This document shows positions 1-8,127 of a DNA stretch of 11,039 nt, one piece after another. Each line of letters opens with the position of its first letter. Positions within the stretch are counted from its first letter, which is position 1. The translations under genes were made by a program, and so were the position numbers. This DNA comes from Spirogloea muscicola (lineage: Eukaryota > Streptophyta > Zygnematophyceae > Spirogloeales > Spirogloeaceae): NCBI GenBank assembly GCA_009602725.1, contig WELB01000166.1, positions 194,061 to 205,099 on the forward strand, given 5' to 3'. Below the pieces are notes generated by a model. That model did no database searches. It saw only the letters and a program-made list of their open reading frames with translations, and was not told the origin of the DNA.

Positions 1-71
1 CGCCGCGCCGTGCGGCGGATCGCGCGCCGCCTCTGAGCCCGCTCTGCGGCGGCGGCTGGGTCGCGCGCGCG

Positions 72-2730
72 ATGGCAGGCGCTGCCGGGGCAGGCGACGC
101 CGGACAACTGCCCGAGCTTCAAGCTGATCATCGTGGGCGACGGCGGCACCGGCAAGACCACGTTCGTCAAGCGCCACCTCACCGGCGAGTTCGAGAAGCG
201 CTACGAACGTCAGCTCTCTCCACCATCCCCAGTCCCCTTTCCCCATCTACCGTGCTCGTCTTGCTGGCCTCTGCTGGCCGATGCCTTCTGGGTCGCCGTC
301 AGCTCGCCGTCAAGGTCGTCGCAGCCCTCGTCGCAGCCGAACTCAGCTCTGGCGCGAGGCCGCTCGCCTCTCGACCCGCCGAGTGCGGTGGCTGGTCAGC
401 GCAGCTTTCACACGGCAGCTTCAACTGGGTCATGTGCTGCTGCCGTGCTGACCTGGGCTTTGGATCGGTACCTGAGGCCAAGTGACCACGACATGGGCTG
501 CCTGGGCTGTGTCGTGCTTGTGTGGTGCATGACGCAAGGAGGGCTAGCCGCTCTGGCAGCTCTGGCAGTCTCAGCTCTGACTGTGGCTTAGGCTGCTACT
601 GGCTCGGATGTTGGGTTCCTGCCGCCGCTGTTCTCCAAGGTCATCGAGTCAAAGGCATGCCTGCGCTTACTTTGCTGGAGCAGGTCGAGGCTGGTCGACA
701 GGCTCATAGTCATGAACAGGGCAGCGTGAAGTGTATGCTACGATCGAGTGCGGAGATGAATGACCTTGGCAGATAGCTGTGCTCTTTACCCGCCGGTAAA
801 GCAGGGCTAGGAGCTATGTGCACGCTCATAATAATAGCAAGTGCTAGTCATTAAGTTGAACCTTAGTGTATCCTGAAAAGCGGCGGCTGCGCCCACATAT
901 TGCTGGCCATTGCTGGGCTTTGAGCCAATGCCCGTGCAAGCGAACCTCGCGTTCTTTCTTGACTGGCACGACGTGGCTCATCTCTGGTGCCAAAGCGACG
1001 ATGAACCGCGTCAGGATATGCCTTGTGGCTTGACCACAGTTGCGTACTTATTCTGACAAGGCTGATTACCTTCATTTTGTTGGTTATGACCTAAAGCACA
1101 GTGTCTGGGCATGCTCCTTGGCACTGGCAACGCCTATCAAGCTCATACTTCTGTGTCTGAACATGTGAATGGCAGCCACGATTGGAGTGGAGGTTCATCC
1201 GCTTGACTTCTACACCAACCATGGCAGGATCAGGTTTTACTGCTGGGACACGGCTGGCCAGGAGAAATTCGGTGGTCTTCGGGATGGATACTAGTGAGTA
1301 ATTGCACCCAGCTTCAGGCAATTGAGATTAGTGAGGTGTTGAAGTCAGATTGGATCGGGCCTGCATGGAGTAGTTCACAAGCTGTTGGGGTCAAGCTCTT
1401 GAGGACGGGCACCTGCCTGACAAAGCATCAGACTTTGGATAAGCTGGCTCCAGGGGTTAGGCCCTGTTCAGTATGGTGCAGTGATGCAGATGCAAGGTCT
1501 CATCCCGCATGATGTGCTCTGACGCCTGAGATCCTGGATGTCATTACCTGTTATTATGTCTGAGATTAGTCAGTGGCAACTTCTTTCTATGCAGCATCCA
1601 TGGGCAGTGCGCTATTATCATGTTTGACGTCACGTCCCGCCTGACGTACAAGAATGTTCCAACCTGGCACCGAGACTTGTGCAGGTCCGCCTGACCAACA
1701 GATGGATCTTCAGGCAGCCTCGCTGTGAATGAAGACGTGCATTTTGTCAATCAGAAATGGTTGCATGGCGCTGCCGGGACTTGTCGCTAAGAATGGTTTA
1801 ATACTTCGTGAAGCAATTGTAGTCTTACCAATCTTGAAAACTTTTCGTCAGTGGGCCCCTGCTACAGTGAAAGTAACACGCAGTGGCTTTATTGCAAAAG
1901 CAAAGTGCAGCTATTCTCATATCGTGTCCTGGCTGATATTGTACCAGAGTTTGCGAAAACATCCCAATTGTGCTGTGTGGCAACAAGGTGGATGTCAAGA
2001 ACCGGCAGGTGAAGGCCAAGCAGGTTACATTCCACAGGAAGAAGAACCTGCAGTACTACGAGATTTCGGCCAAGTCCAACTACAACTTTGAGAAGCCCTA
2101 TCTCTATCTTGCTCGCAAGCTTGCTGGGTGAGACTGCCAACCTTGCGTGGAGCCTTATATCGATACTTCTGGGCTGTGGTCCCACTGGAGGCCATGGTAG
2201 TAGGTTGCAGTCATTGATCTTGCAGCCCTCTGGGACTCTTGTGAGCCTGTCTAGGAGTGTTTGTGGTTCGCACTGCGGTCCTGATTTCATGCAGTGGAAT
2301 ACCTTGTGATCTGTATTTCTATGGGGTTGCTCTGTCTTGTCTCTGGCAGGGAGTCCAATCTTCACTTTGTTGAGTCCCCCGCTTTGGCGCCACCGGAGGT
2401 CCAGATTGATCTTGCACAGCAGCAGAAGTAAGCATGTCATCTAAATGAGGAGAAGTGCTAAATCTGAGGTCTTCATTACATGCATTGGGTGATTCCTTGT
2501 GCAGTGTTCTTTGTGCTGCTTATGATTGCCTTTCTACCAGGTTCTTTTTATCGGAGAGGTTGGAGGCGCTATATTGAAATGTGTCTTGCAAATGGTGTTG
2601 AGCATAGTTGATAGATTCGTCAGGTCAGCATCTCATTTCAACTCTCTCCTTGTACAGGTACGAGGCGGAGCTTGCAGCCGCAGCAGCACAGCCGCTGCCC
2701 GATGATGAGGACGAGCTTCTTGACAGCTGA
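72..2730 (+). CDS. RAN: Ran small GTPase (nuclear transport), six exons
   Basis: Ran is the Ras-family GTPase that sets direction in nucleocytoplasmic transport and helps spindle and nuclear-envelope assembly. Exons inferred from GT-AG sites and unbroken reading are 72-208, 1176-1293, 1595-1684, 1948-2127, 2350-2427 and 2658-2730. The product is about 224 residues, close to the roughly 221 of plant Ran. Visible motifs are the P-loop GDGGTGKTT (139-165), switch [12 protein letters not shown] across the first junction, [10 protein letters not shown] (switch II), NKVD, EISAK, and the Ran-specific C-terminal tail ending DEDELLDS. Exon 1 reads in the frame of position 1 from at least 109, but the only nearby ATG (72) is in another frame. 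Dropping one C from CCC at 111-113 would join them and give [10 protein letters not shown], so this is probably an extra base in the assembly; an upstream exon is the alternative. Donors of introns 1 (GTCAGC) and 3 (GTCCGC) are weak. The family call is essentially certain; the first 13 residues are not. Confidence 0.95.
209..1175 (+). other. Ran intron 1 (967 bp)
   Basis: This is the longest intron in the gene, bounded by C|GTCAGC and GGCAG|CC. Joining the flanks restores GAA CCC ACG ATT, the switch I residues E-P-T-I. Reading straight through from exon 1 stays open to a stop ending at 591, so a retained intron would give a protein with the P-loop but no other GTPase motif. Around 546-575 CTCTGGCAG-like units repeat in short tandem. 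I see no embedded gene or RNA. Confidence 0.85.
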
Positions 2731-3811
2731 ACGATAGCTTAGACTTGTTCAGCAGTAAGGGCTGCATCTTCCAGAATGAAGTGAGCACTAGGTGTAATCA
2801 CAAATGCCGTATGATGTGCTGGTAAGGCCATTGAACAGGTACCACCAACATTTGTCTGTTGGGGTGGAGTTGTAGATTGCAGCTACTGCAGCTACTGGGG
2901 GCACACATGCATTTCATGTTGTGCAGGAAAAGCTGTAGGGATAGTGTGTCGAATTTGGTCACACTGTTCCAAGGCTTGTATTACAGCCCGTGGATGTGGT
3001 ACGGGAGAGTACAAGCTGCAACATTTGATTGGTGAAGCTTGTGAATTCTAAGTTTTTCAAGTATCAATTATGCAGGCATGCATGTGTATGATATTGCTCG
3101 CTGGTTGGAGCAGCCCTGGATGTTGTTTACGAGTACAGGGCACATCAATAACCTAAGGATGGTGTTTTTGACAAGGTGTTGGACTTGTGTGTATCTGATG
3201 GTCCTAACGTAGTAGGTATTGATGCTTATGGTGGGAGTGCGTGAAGGAGGGTTGAGCCGCATCAATTAAGAACATATCAGAAAGTAGCAGACTCTTGTGT
3301 CTTGCCAGGAGACTCTGATTCAGACGGGTGCAGCTTCATAGTATGCGAGGTTGCATGGCCAGCCACTGAGACATGTCAAAATTGAATGACTCAATAGACC
3401 TGAATAACAGTAGACAAGCTTAGACAAGCATAGAGTCATCCCATCAGATGCATTTTTAAGGTACTGTCCGTGTCCAATTTATATGGCAGGATGGCGAAAA
3501 GTTGCCACCTGAGAGTTGGCAGCTGAAGGCCTGCTAAATGTGTAGAGTATTTCAGCAGCCATTTTGTTCACCCTTCCATCTCGCAAAATTGTGCGTGATT
3601 GGTGATGGAAGTAGTGGCACAGGTGGAATTCCCACTTGCGGAAGTAACTTGTGTAAGTGCCACATAGGCTCGCCAGCGTGACGAGTCCAGTCAGCTCGTT
3701 ATTACCTACCGTGTACAGTCAGAAAGGCAGGTTTCCTGGAAATGGTGACGGTGGCAACGCCACTACTTTGCTTCTAGAATGAGGAAAAAGGAGGAGGGAC
3801 CAGGAAAGCTC
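2731..3811. other. Convergent intergenic region between Ran and the Ole e 1/Root_cap gene
   Basis: This holds the 3' untranslated regions of two genes that point at each other. It is less GC-rich than the exons and open frames are short (65 codons at most). A reverse-complement TGTAA occurs at 2981-2985 and could serve the minus-strand gene, which would then have a 3' UTR of about 830 bases; that is speculative. A 10-bp unit TAGACAAGC(T/A) is repeated twice in tandem at 3411-3430. Nothing else is supported. Confidence 0.6.
2793..2797 (+). promoter_or_regulatory. Candidate poly(A) signal TGTAA for Ran
   Basis: TGTAA lies about 63 bases after the Ran stop codon. UGUAA is the usual polyadenylation signal of chlorophyte green algae, located shortly before the cleavage site. 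The motif is only five bases long, so a chance match is possible. Its presence agrees with, but does not prove, a chlorophyte origin. Confidence 0.4.
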
Positions 3812-5680
3812 CTAGCGGCGGCGGTTCGAGCACTTGAGGCCACCAGTGGTCTTGTCATTGGCGCAGACCGTAGCAGAGATCTCATTTTCCTCGTCTTCGT
3901 CGTCCATGAGGGCAAGCTTGTGGGAGGTGGCGCCAGCCTGGATGACATCATAGGGCAGCGCCTCAAAGGTTGACACCGCGCAGTCGGTGGCGAACAGAGA
4001 GGACGACGTGTAGCTGGAGACATCGTGGAGGATGTACGACTTAGTGACGGTGCCCTCGGGCAAGTTGGGCGCAGTCCACGCCCTCTGGTATGTCTGGCCA
4101 AGCACGCCCTCAGCGCCGCCTGCGACACCACAGAGCATGAGCGTAGAGGTTGGGTCAGTGTGCAGTGTCGCGTATGTGAGTTTGAAACGTGTTGCTTCTA
4201 AGCTGCTCAACGTCCGAAAGCGTCAAAGTGCTGGCTTGGTTCATTCCAATATCTGACTTGGCTGCGGAGCATCTGCTTCAGTGGCTCACCAGAGAGCTGT
4301 GCGAACTCAAAGCCCATGTCGAGATGGGCGAAGCAGCTCTCCTCCGTCCACTTGTCCTTGGCAATGGGGCGCACCTCCACGGTCATGGCCAACAGGTTCG
4401 CAATCTCAACCTTGGCAGCATTGGCCTTACCAGACCGCGTCACTGTAACACTCGCGGCCTCGTTGGTGTAGACAGTCTCGCTTTCGCTGTTGCTCACGGC
4501 CATGAGCACCTGGGGGAGGACATCGGGCCGGTTTAGTACTGATATAGCACCACAGCTGGGCTTATTGACAGAGCAATTAGATGCTTAGACAAGTCTTGGC
4601 GTGGCCCAATTTTGCCTGGTAGCTTGTGCCCGACAGTGATGCAGACACTCAGCAACAGCGACAGTGACCCAGAGCAGGGACGACCGATATGATGGGCTGT
4701 ACTGTACGAAGGAAAGACGTGGGCACAAGGGAAGAGAGCTCGCGTTACCTCGCCATTGAGGGCGAAGAGGAGGTGGTCGGCGTGGGGGTTCCACACAGCC
4801 TCCTGCTGAGTGCCGATGTAGAGGTGGTTGTCGCCGAAGAGGATGGCGACGGCCTGCGCCCATGTGAGGTCGTGGCCCTCCTCGGTGGTCTTGCCGATGA
4901 AGTGGGCATTCATGTGCAGGTTGCGGTCGGAGACGATGCAGAAGTCGCCGTCCTTGAAGCCGTGGAACCAGAAGGGCACGCCGTCGCCGCCGACCAGGCG
5001 GGGGTCGCCGCACAGAGCGCCGGGCTTGTTGCAGCAAGTCGCCGCCTTCATGTCGGGCTTCATGTACATGTCGGGCACGGTGTACACGCCCATCCACTGC
5101 AGCACCTTGCTGCCGTCGGCCGTGAGCACGTCGACGGACCCTGTCGTCTCGATGTTCTTGCACGTCTTCGAGTTGGTGCTGATGATCTGGACAGAGCAGC
5201 CCTTGAATGTGGGGAAGTTCCTGACGGTCTGGACGTTGCCGAAGTGGTAGGAGCCATCCGCGGCGGTGCGCACGGTGCCGGTCGGGTGGCTGCCTTGGCC
5301 CAAGTCGCAGGTCATCTTCACCACCGCACCCCCGGCGCCGGGGTCGGTCTTGTCGGTCTTGCCATTCCAGCACAGGTCGCAGACCACCTGCACGGCAGAT
5401 GAAGAGCACGAGGAGGTCAGGAGGTGCATCGTTTCGGATACTGCTCGTGGAGGAGTGGGAGAGAGCCCAGCAGCAAGACAAGTCTCTCGTCGCATGAAGG
5501 GCAGCCCAAGAGCAGTGGCTCCCCGAAAGGGGGCGAGGGCTGCGGCATGGCGAGAGGAGCCCCGGGAGAGGTAGTCGGGGTCCTCACCTTGCCGGAGAAG
5601 GTGCAGTAGTGAGCGGCGGCAGGGACGGTCAGGCAGGCCACGAGGAGGGCGACGACGGCGGCGGCGAGGCGGGGCGCCAT
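3812..5680 (-). CDS. Secreted Ole e 1-like / Root_cap family protein, four exons
   Basis: Exons inferred are 5588-5680, 4749-5387, 4290-4509 and 3812-4197, all with GT-AG introns and consistent phases, giving 445 residues. Residues 1-23 are a clear signal peptide (hydrophobic, ending VPAAA). Residues 25-118 look like a pollen Ole e 1 domain, with FSGKVVCDLC joined across intron 1. Residues 157-244 match the central part of plant root-cap/LEA-related proteins: CGDPRLVGGDGVPFWFHG and FCIVSDRNLHMNAHFIG. The Root_cap hallmarks follow: CFAHLDMGFEF (303-313), GVLGQTY (348-354) and SSLFATDCAV (383-392). A tail of about 50 residues continues past the family core, with an acidic MDDEDEENE stretch, two cysteines and an RRR end. 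ATG 5680 was chosen because it creates the signal peptide and sits in a strong GCCCGCCATGG context; the same frame stays open upstream to 5935 but that part looks non-coding. The role is probably extracellular or in the cell wall; no biochemical activity can be inferred. It is a tandem paralogue of the gene at 9111-10769. Confidence 0.9.
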
Positions 5681-5757
5681 GGCGGGCTCGGGGGTGAGGA
5701 GCTCGCGTGTTGAGCAGCAATGGAGGGGGGAGGAGGAGTGGGGTGGTGGGGAAGGCC

Positions 5758-5773
5758 NACCTCCCCCCCCCCC
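5758..5773. repeat. Undetermined base N and 11-base C homopolymer
   Basis: The only N in the window is at 5758, followed five bases later by eleven C residues (5763-5773). The run lies in the probable 5' leader of the minus-strand gene, 83-93 bases upstream of its ATG. It is likely a place where base calling failed, so the exact length here should not be trusted. Confidence 0.9.
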
Positions 5774-5811
5774 TTCCCCGTCTCTTCTCCGTCCTCGCCC
5801 TTTTCTCAGCG

Positions 5812-5836
5812 AAAAGAAAGAAAGAAAAAGAAAGGG
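5812..5836. repeat. GAAA-type purine tract
   Basis: An interrupted microsatellite of GAAA units, seen as a T/C-rich tract on the coding strand of the minus-strand gene about 130-155 bases upstream of its ATG. It could be a pyrimidine-rich promoter patch or simple low-complexity DNA. Confidence 0.7.
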
Positions 5837-5854
5837 CTCGCCCATTGAGGATAG
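5832..5854. repeat. 23-bp direct repeat, copy 1
   Basis: A 23-base sequence with core GGGCTCGCCCATTGAGG is identical to 6310-6332, in the same orientation and 478 bp away. This copy lies upstream of the Ole e 1/Root_cap gene. The bases just before it (AAAGA) also resemble those before the second copy if one base is skipped. Confidence 0.95.
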
Positions 5855-6301
5855 GGGCTGGACAAGCCAGCCCAAAAAAGAATGAACAAAGGACGAGAAG
5901 GGGGCCAGGGGAAGCGCTAAGAAAGACAAGCACAAAATGAAACCAAGCAGCTACGAATAACTTCAGTAACCCCTGCTAAGCCAGTTCTCAGCACAGTCTC
6001 CACCTCCTGCTGGTCCTGCCACGCTTGCCTGTGCTGTAGCTCGGTGTACTGTGGACAAGACAGCGACGCTGACCTGCGCTGGAACTGGCAAGACGAAGAG
6101 CCCTTTCACGTCAACTTCCAGACCCTGTCCGTTACCGCCCTGCTCGAGGCTGAGGTCCGCATGCGCGTTGCTCGCCCGCTCCTCCAGGCCAAGGGTGACG
6201 CACCACTGCACAACGACGTGCAGCTGCTGGACCTGGTGTCCTAACTCAAACGTCCACTCGTGCTGGGCCAAACGTTCGGGAGGACCAGACCGAGCGCGCT
6301 C

Positions 6302-6346
6302 CCAAAGAGAAGGGCTCGCCCATTGAGGATAGCCCCCAAAGCGCTC
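6302..6346. repeat. 45-bp insertion in the pseudogene, flanked by GCGCTC
   Basis: The intact exon has one GCGCTC where the broken copy has two (6296-6301 and 6341-6346) with extra DNA between. About 23 bases of that DNA (6310-6332) are identical to 5832-5854. The 6-bp flanking duplication looks like a target-site duplication or repair filler copied from nearby. Its length is a multiple of three. Confidence 0.7.
6310..6332. repeat. 23-bp direct repeat, copy 2
   Basis: Exact second copy of 5832-5854, located inside the extra DNA within the pseudogene. Confidence 0.95.
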
Positions 6347-6494
6347 TTCAATCGTTGAAGTCATGGGCCACCGCGCTGCCGCCAATGGGGGCAAGAGCTT
6401 CTTGAACGGCACGCCGTGTGCAAGAGCTCCTCAGTCTCGCGTACAATTGCAAGTTCTCCCGCATAGTACGCCTCATCCCAACCATTGTCACCAA

Positions 6495-6519
6495 CTCTGC
6501 CTCCAGAAAGGAGGCAGAG
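6495..6519. repeat. Perfect hairpin, 10-bp stem and 5-base loop
   Basis: CTCTGCCTCC and its exact complement enclose the loop AGAAA. It sits at the decayed end of the pseudogene, in the part that corresponds weakly to the end of the intact coding exon, which has no such hairpin. It may be a product of decay or a small inverted-repeat insertion. Confidence 0.85.
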
Positions 6520-7168
6520 ATCGTAAGGGCTTGCAACCACCCACCGATCCTCGACATGTACTTTCTCACCATCCACCCCATCAGAGGAGGCTGCTGTCTA
6601 TGCTTCCCACACCCTCCAGCTCTGTAACCGCCAGTCCACCACCATTCCCATCGTCTTTGCACATTGATTGCTCTAGTCAAAAAGCCTATACGCCACCATC
6701 AATGCGTGCTCTGTGAAGGAGCTCAAAGCTGATTAACTGCTTCACGACAGTCGCACAGACTATTGAAATCTAGACCTCCGGCCACTGCAGCAATGACTCC
6801 TCTGCCGGGCATTTCGTGGCGTCAAGAGTCGCCTGCCGTGTAGCCAATGAGGCACTGAGATCGACCGCCTCCCAGCCCACATCGTGGGTGGGGATATTTG
6901 GTGCCCATGACTGTGTGACTGCGATTTGGATTGGCCATTGAGTACTCGGAAGGATCTGTAAGTCTGAAATTTCCGATTACATGTCACCTTCAATCAGTAC
7001 CGTGTACTTCGTAGATACCCCAAGCAGGGGTTTGAAGCAAATGTGCGTGTCGTATGTGTTCCTGTTCAGGAGCACGGAGAGCTGCTTGCAGGAGGAGATC
7101 ACCTGCAAATACTGCGTTTAGGCTTGGCTTTTCTGAACATTCACGTGAACATGTTTGTTACGTTCAGC

Positions 7169-7200
7169 TTATATGTGGCTCAAGCTTGAGCCACATATAA
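7169..7200. repeat. Perfect 32-bp palindrome
   Basis: TTATATGTGGCTCAAG (7169-7184) is followed directly by its exact reverse complement (7185-7200), with no spacer. If one base (7201) is looped out, AGC before and GCT after extend pairing by three. An AAGCTT site forms the centre. As RNA it would form a strong stem; as DNA it could extrude a cruciform. No coding role is evident. Confidence 0.95.
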
Positions 7201-8102
7201 TGCTCGGCAGCTTGATTACACATCTCATTGAAAGGGGCCAGGTGTGCGCCACTCTGCTACTTCGCCATACACCAGCGCTGCGTAAGGATGCTCCACGGTC
7301 TGGCAAGAAGATGACACCAATGTTTCCAACTGGAACAGCTACAAACAAGATCATACTCCAGAGCATTCCTAGAATCACAATGACTGGGTTTGAATGTGAA
7401 GCACGCCGTGTGGAGAGAGCACTTGTTTTCTCCGTTGTCGAAGTCCAGGAACGCAACGCAATATTAAAAGACAAATACTCGTTCGACAAGACTGTGCGAG
7501 CATCCCCTTGCAACAATGCGCCAAAGCTTGCTCGTTCAGACCGACGCCCATAGATATGTCAAAAGGAGGACCTAGTGACTGAGTCGTTGCGCAAAGGAGC
7601 GCCGTGAAGGCAATGAAGGCGAGCCTGCTCAGTGCAGAGGGGTTGGCTGGGTAGCACCATGAACCACACAGGAATGATTGGAGATGGGCCCGCGAGCAAG
7701 GACGTAGAGCTATCAACTTGCAAGCTATGTAAAAGGCCCCAGAAATTTACTAAGACGGCAACATCTTATTTCGATGATTGGCAGCAGCCATTGCCAGCTT
7801 CGTGCAGCGCGCAGCTGCCCCAATGCTGTTGCCTGAAGTTGTTGAGGAGCATGGACATGCACTTGCTCCATAGAGAAAGAGGTACATGAGCACGCAATCA
7901 GGCCTTCGTCGATCGTCCTGTTGCTTGTCCCTCCGGCTCCGGCCTGCCGCGCTGAACAGGATCCAAGAAATTGTACCCATCAGAAGGTGTCAGTGTCATT
8001 GAGTGGTCACGTTACGCCATCTCCGGATCTACGCATCGGGGTGATATTACTGCGCACTAAAACTAGCAGTTCAGAGGTATGCTGAGTCCTCCATTTGACC
8101 TC

Positions 8103-8127
8103 TGCAGGGTGTGAGAGACACCCTGCA
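8103..8127. repeat. Perfect hairpin, 10-bp stem and 5-base loop
   Basis: TGCAGGGTGT and its exact complement enclose the loop GAGAG. It lies about 980 bases downstream of the stop codon of the minus-strand gene at 9111-10769, so it might lie in or near that gene's 3' end. It has the same stem and loop lengths as the hairpin at 6495-6519 but a different sequence. Confidence 0.85.

Larger units (their letters stand above)
5681..6014 (-). promoter_or_regulatory. Leader and upstream region of the Ole e 1/Root_cap gene
   Basis: Upstream of ATG 5680 the coding strand reads through purine-rich DNA, then an 11-base G run beside an undetermined base (5758), then a long pyrimidine tract (complement of the GAAA-rich stretch at 5812-5836). 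Pyrimidine-rich patches are common near plant transcription starts, so the promoter is probably here, but no TATA box is evident. The region also contains one copy (5832-5854) of a 23-bp sequence found again at 6310-6332. Confidence 0.45.
6015..6520 (+). pseudogene. Inverted, broken copy of the last exon of the downstream Root_cap-like gene
   Basis: This plus-strand stretch is clearly homologous to the minus-strand exon at 9111-9575. DKTATLT (from 6054), then LLEAEVRMRVARPLLQ, VQLLDL, a degenerate GQTY region, WA(T)A near 6361 and YNCKFSR (6447-6467) line up in order with the intact protein's residues 282-409. It cannot encode the protein: relative to the intact exon there is a 2-base insertion after the first block, a TAA at 6242-6244, a 1-base loss after it, a 45-bp insertion at about 6302-6346 and a roughly 10-bp deletion beyond. 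Homology also covers the end of the preceding intron (CTTGCCTGTGC near 6023-6033, matching the acceptor at 9576-9590), so it came from genomic DNA and not from a spliced transcript. The 3' limit is approximate because the last 40 bases match weakly. Confidence 0.88.

Noticed and set aside
3763-4131. Minus-strand frame of 122 codons overlapping the end of the Ole e 1/Root_cap gene
   Set aside because: An out-of-frame shadow of exon 4; the frame ending at 3812 carries the conserved GVLGQTY and SSLFATDCAV motifs.
3411-4593. GCTTAGACAAG at 3418-3428 and 4583-4593, and a similar GCTTAGACTTG at 2737-2747
   Set aside because: Short matches in non-coding DNA with no shared context; could be chance.
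4689-5402. Open frame of 237 codons on the plus strand
   Set aside because: It is antisense to exon 2 of the Ole e 1/Root_cap gene and is rich in V, A, G, H and D; GC-rich codon use leaves the opposite strand open. No family features.
5681-5935. In-frame N-terminal extension of the Ole e 1/Root_cap protein from an ATG at 5935
   Set aside because: It would bury the signal peptide, crosses an N and a homopolymer, and is low-complexity Pro/Ser/Gly/Arg; ATG 5680 has a better start context.
7169-7716. Two overlapping minus-strand frames with hydrophobic stretches
   Set aside because: Frames overlap each other and a plus-strand frame, no recognisable family, no convincing splice structure, and one ends in the palindrome.
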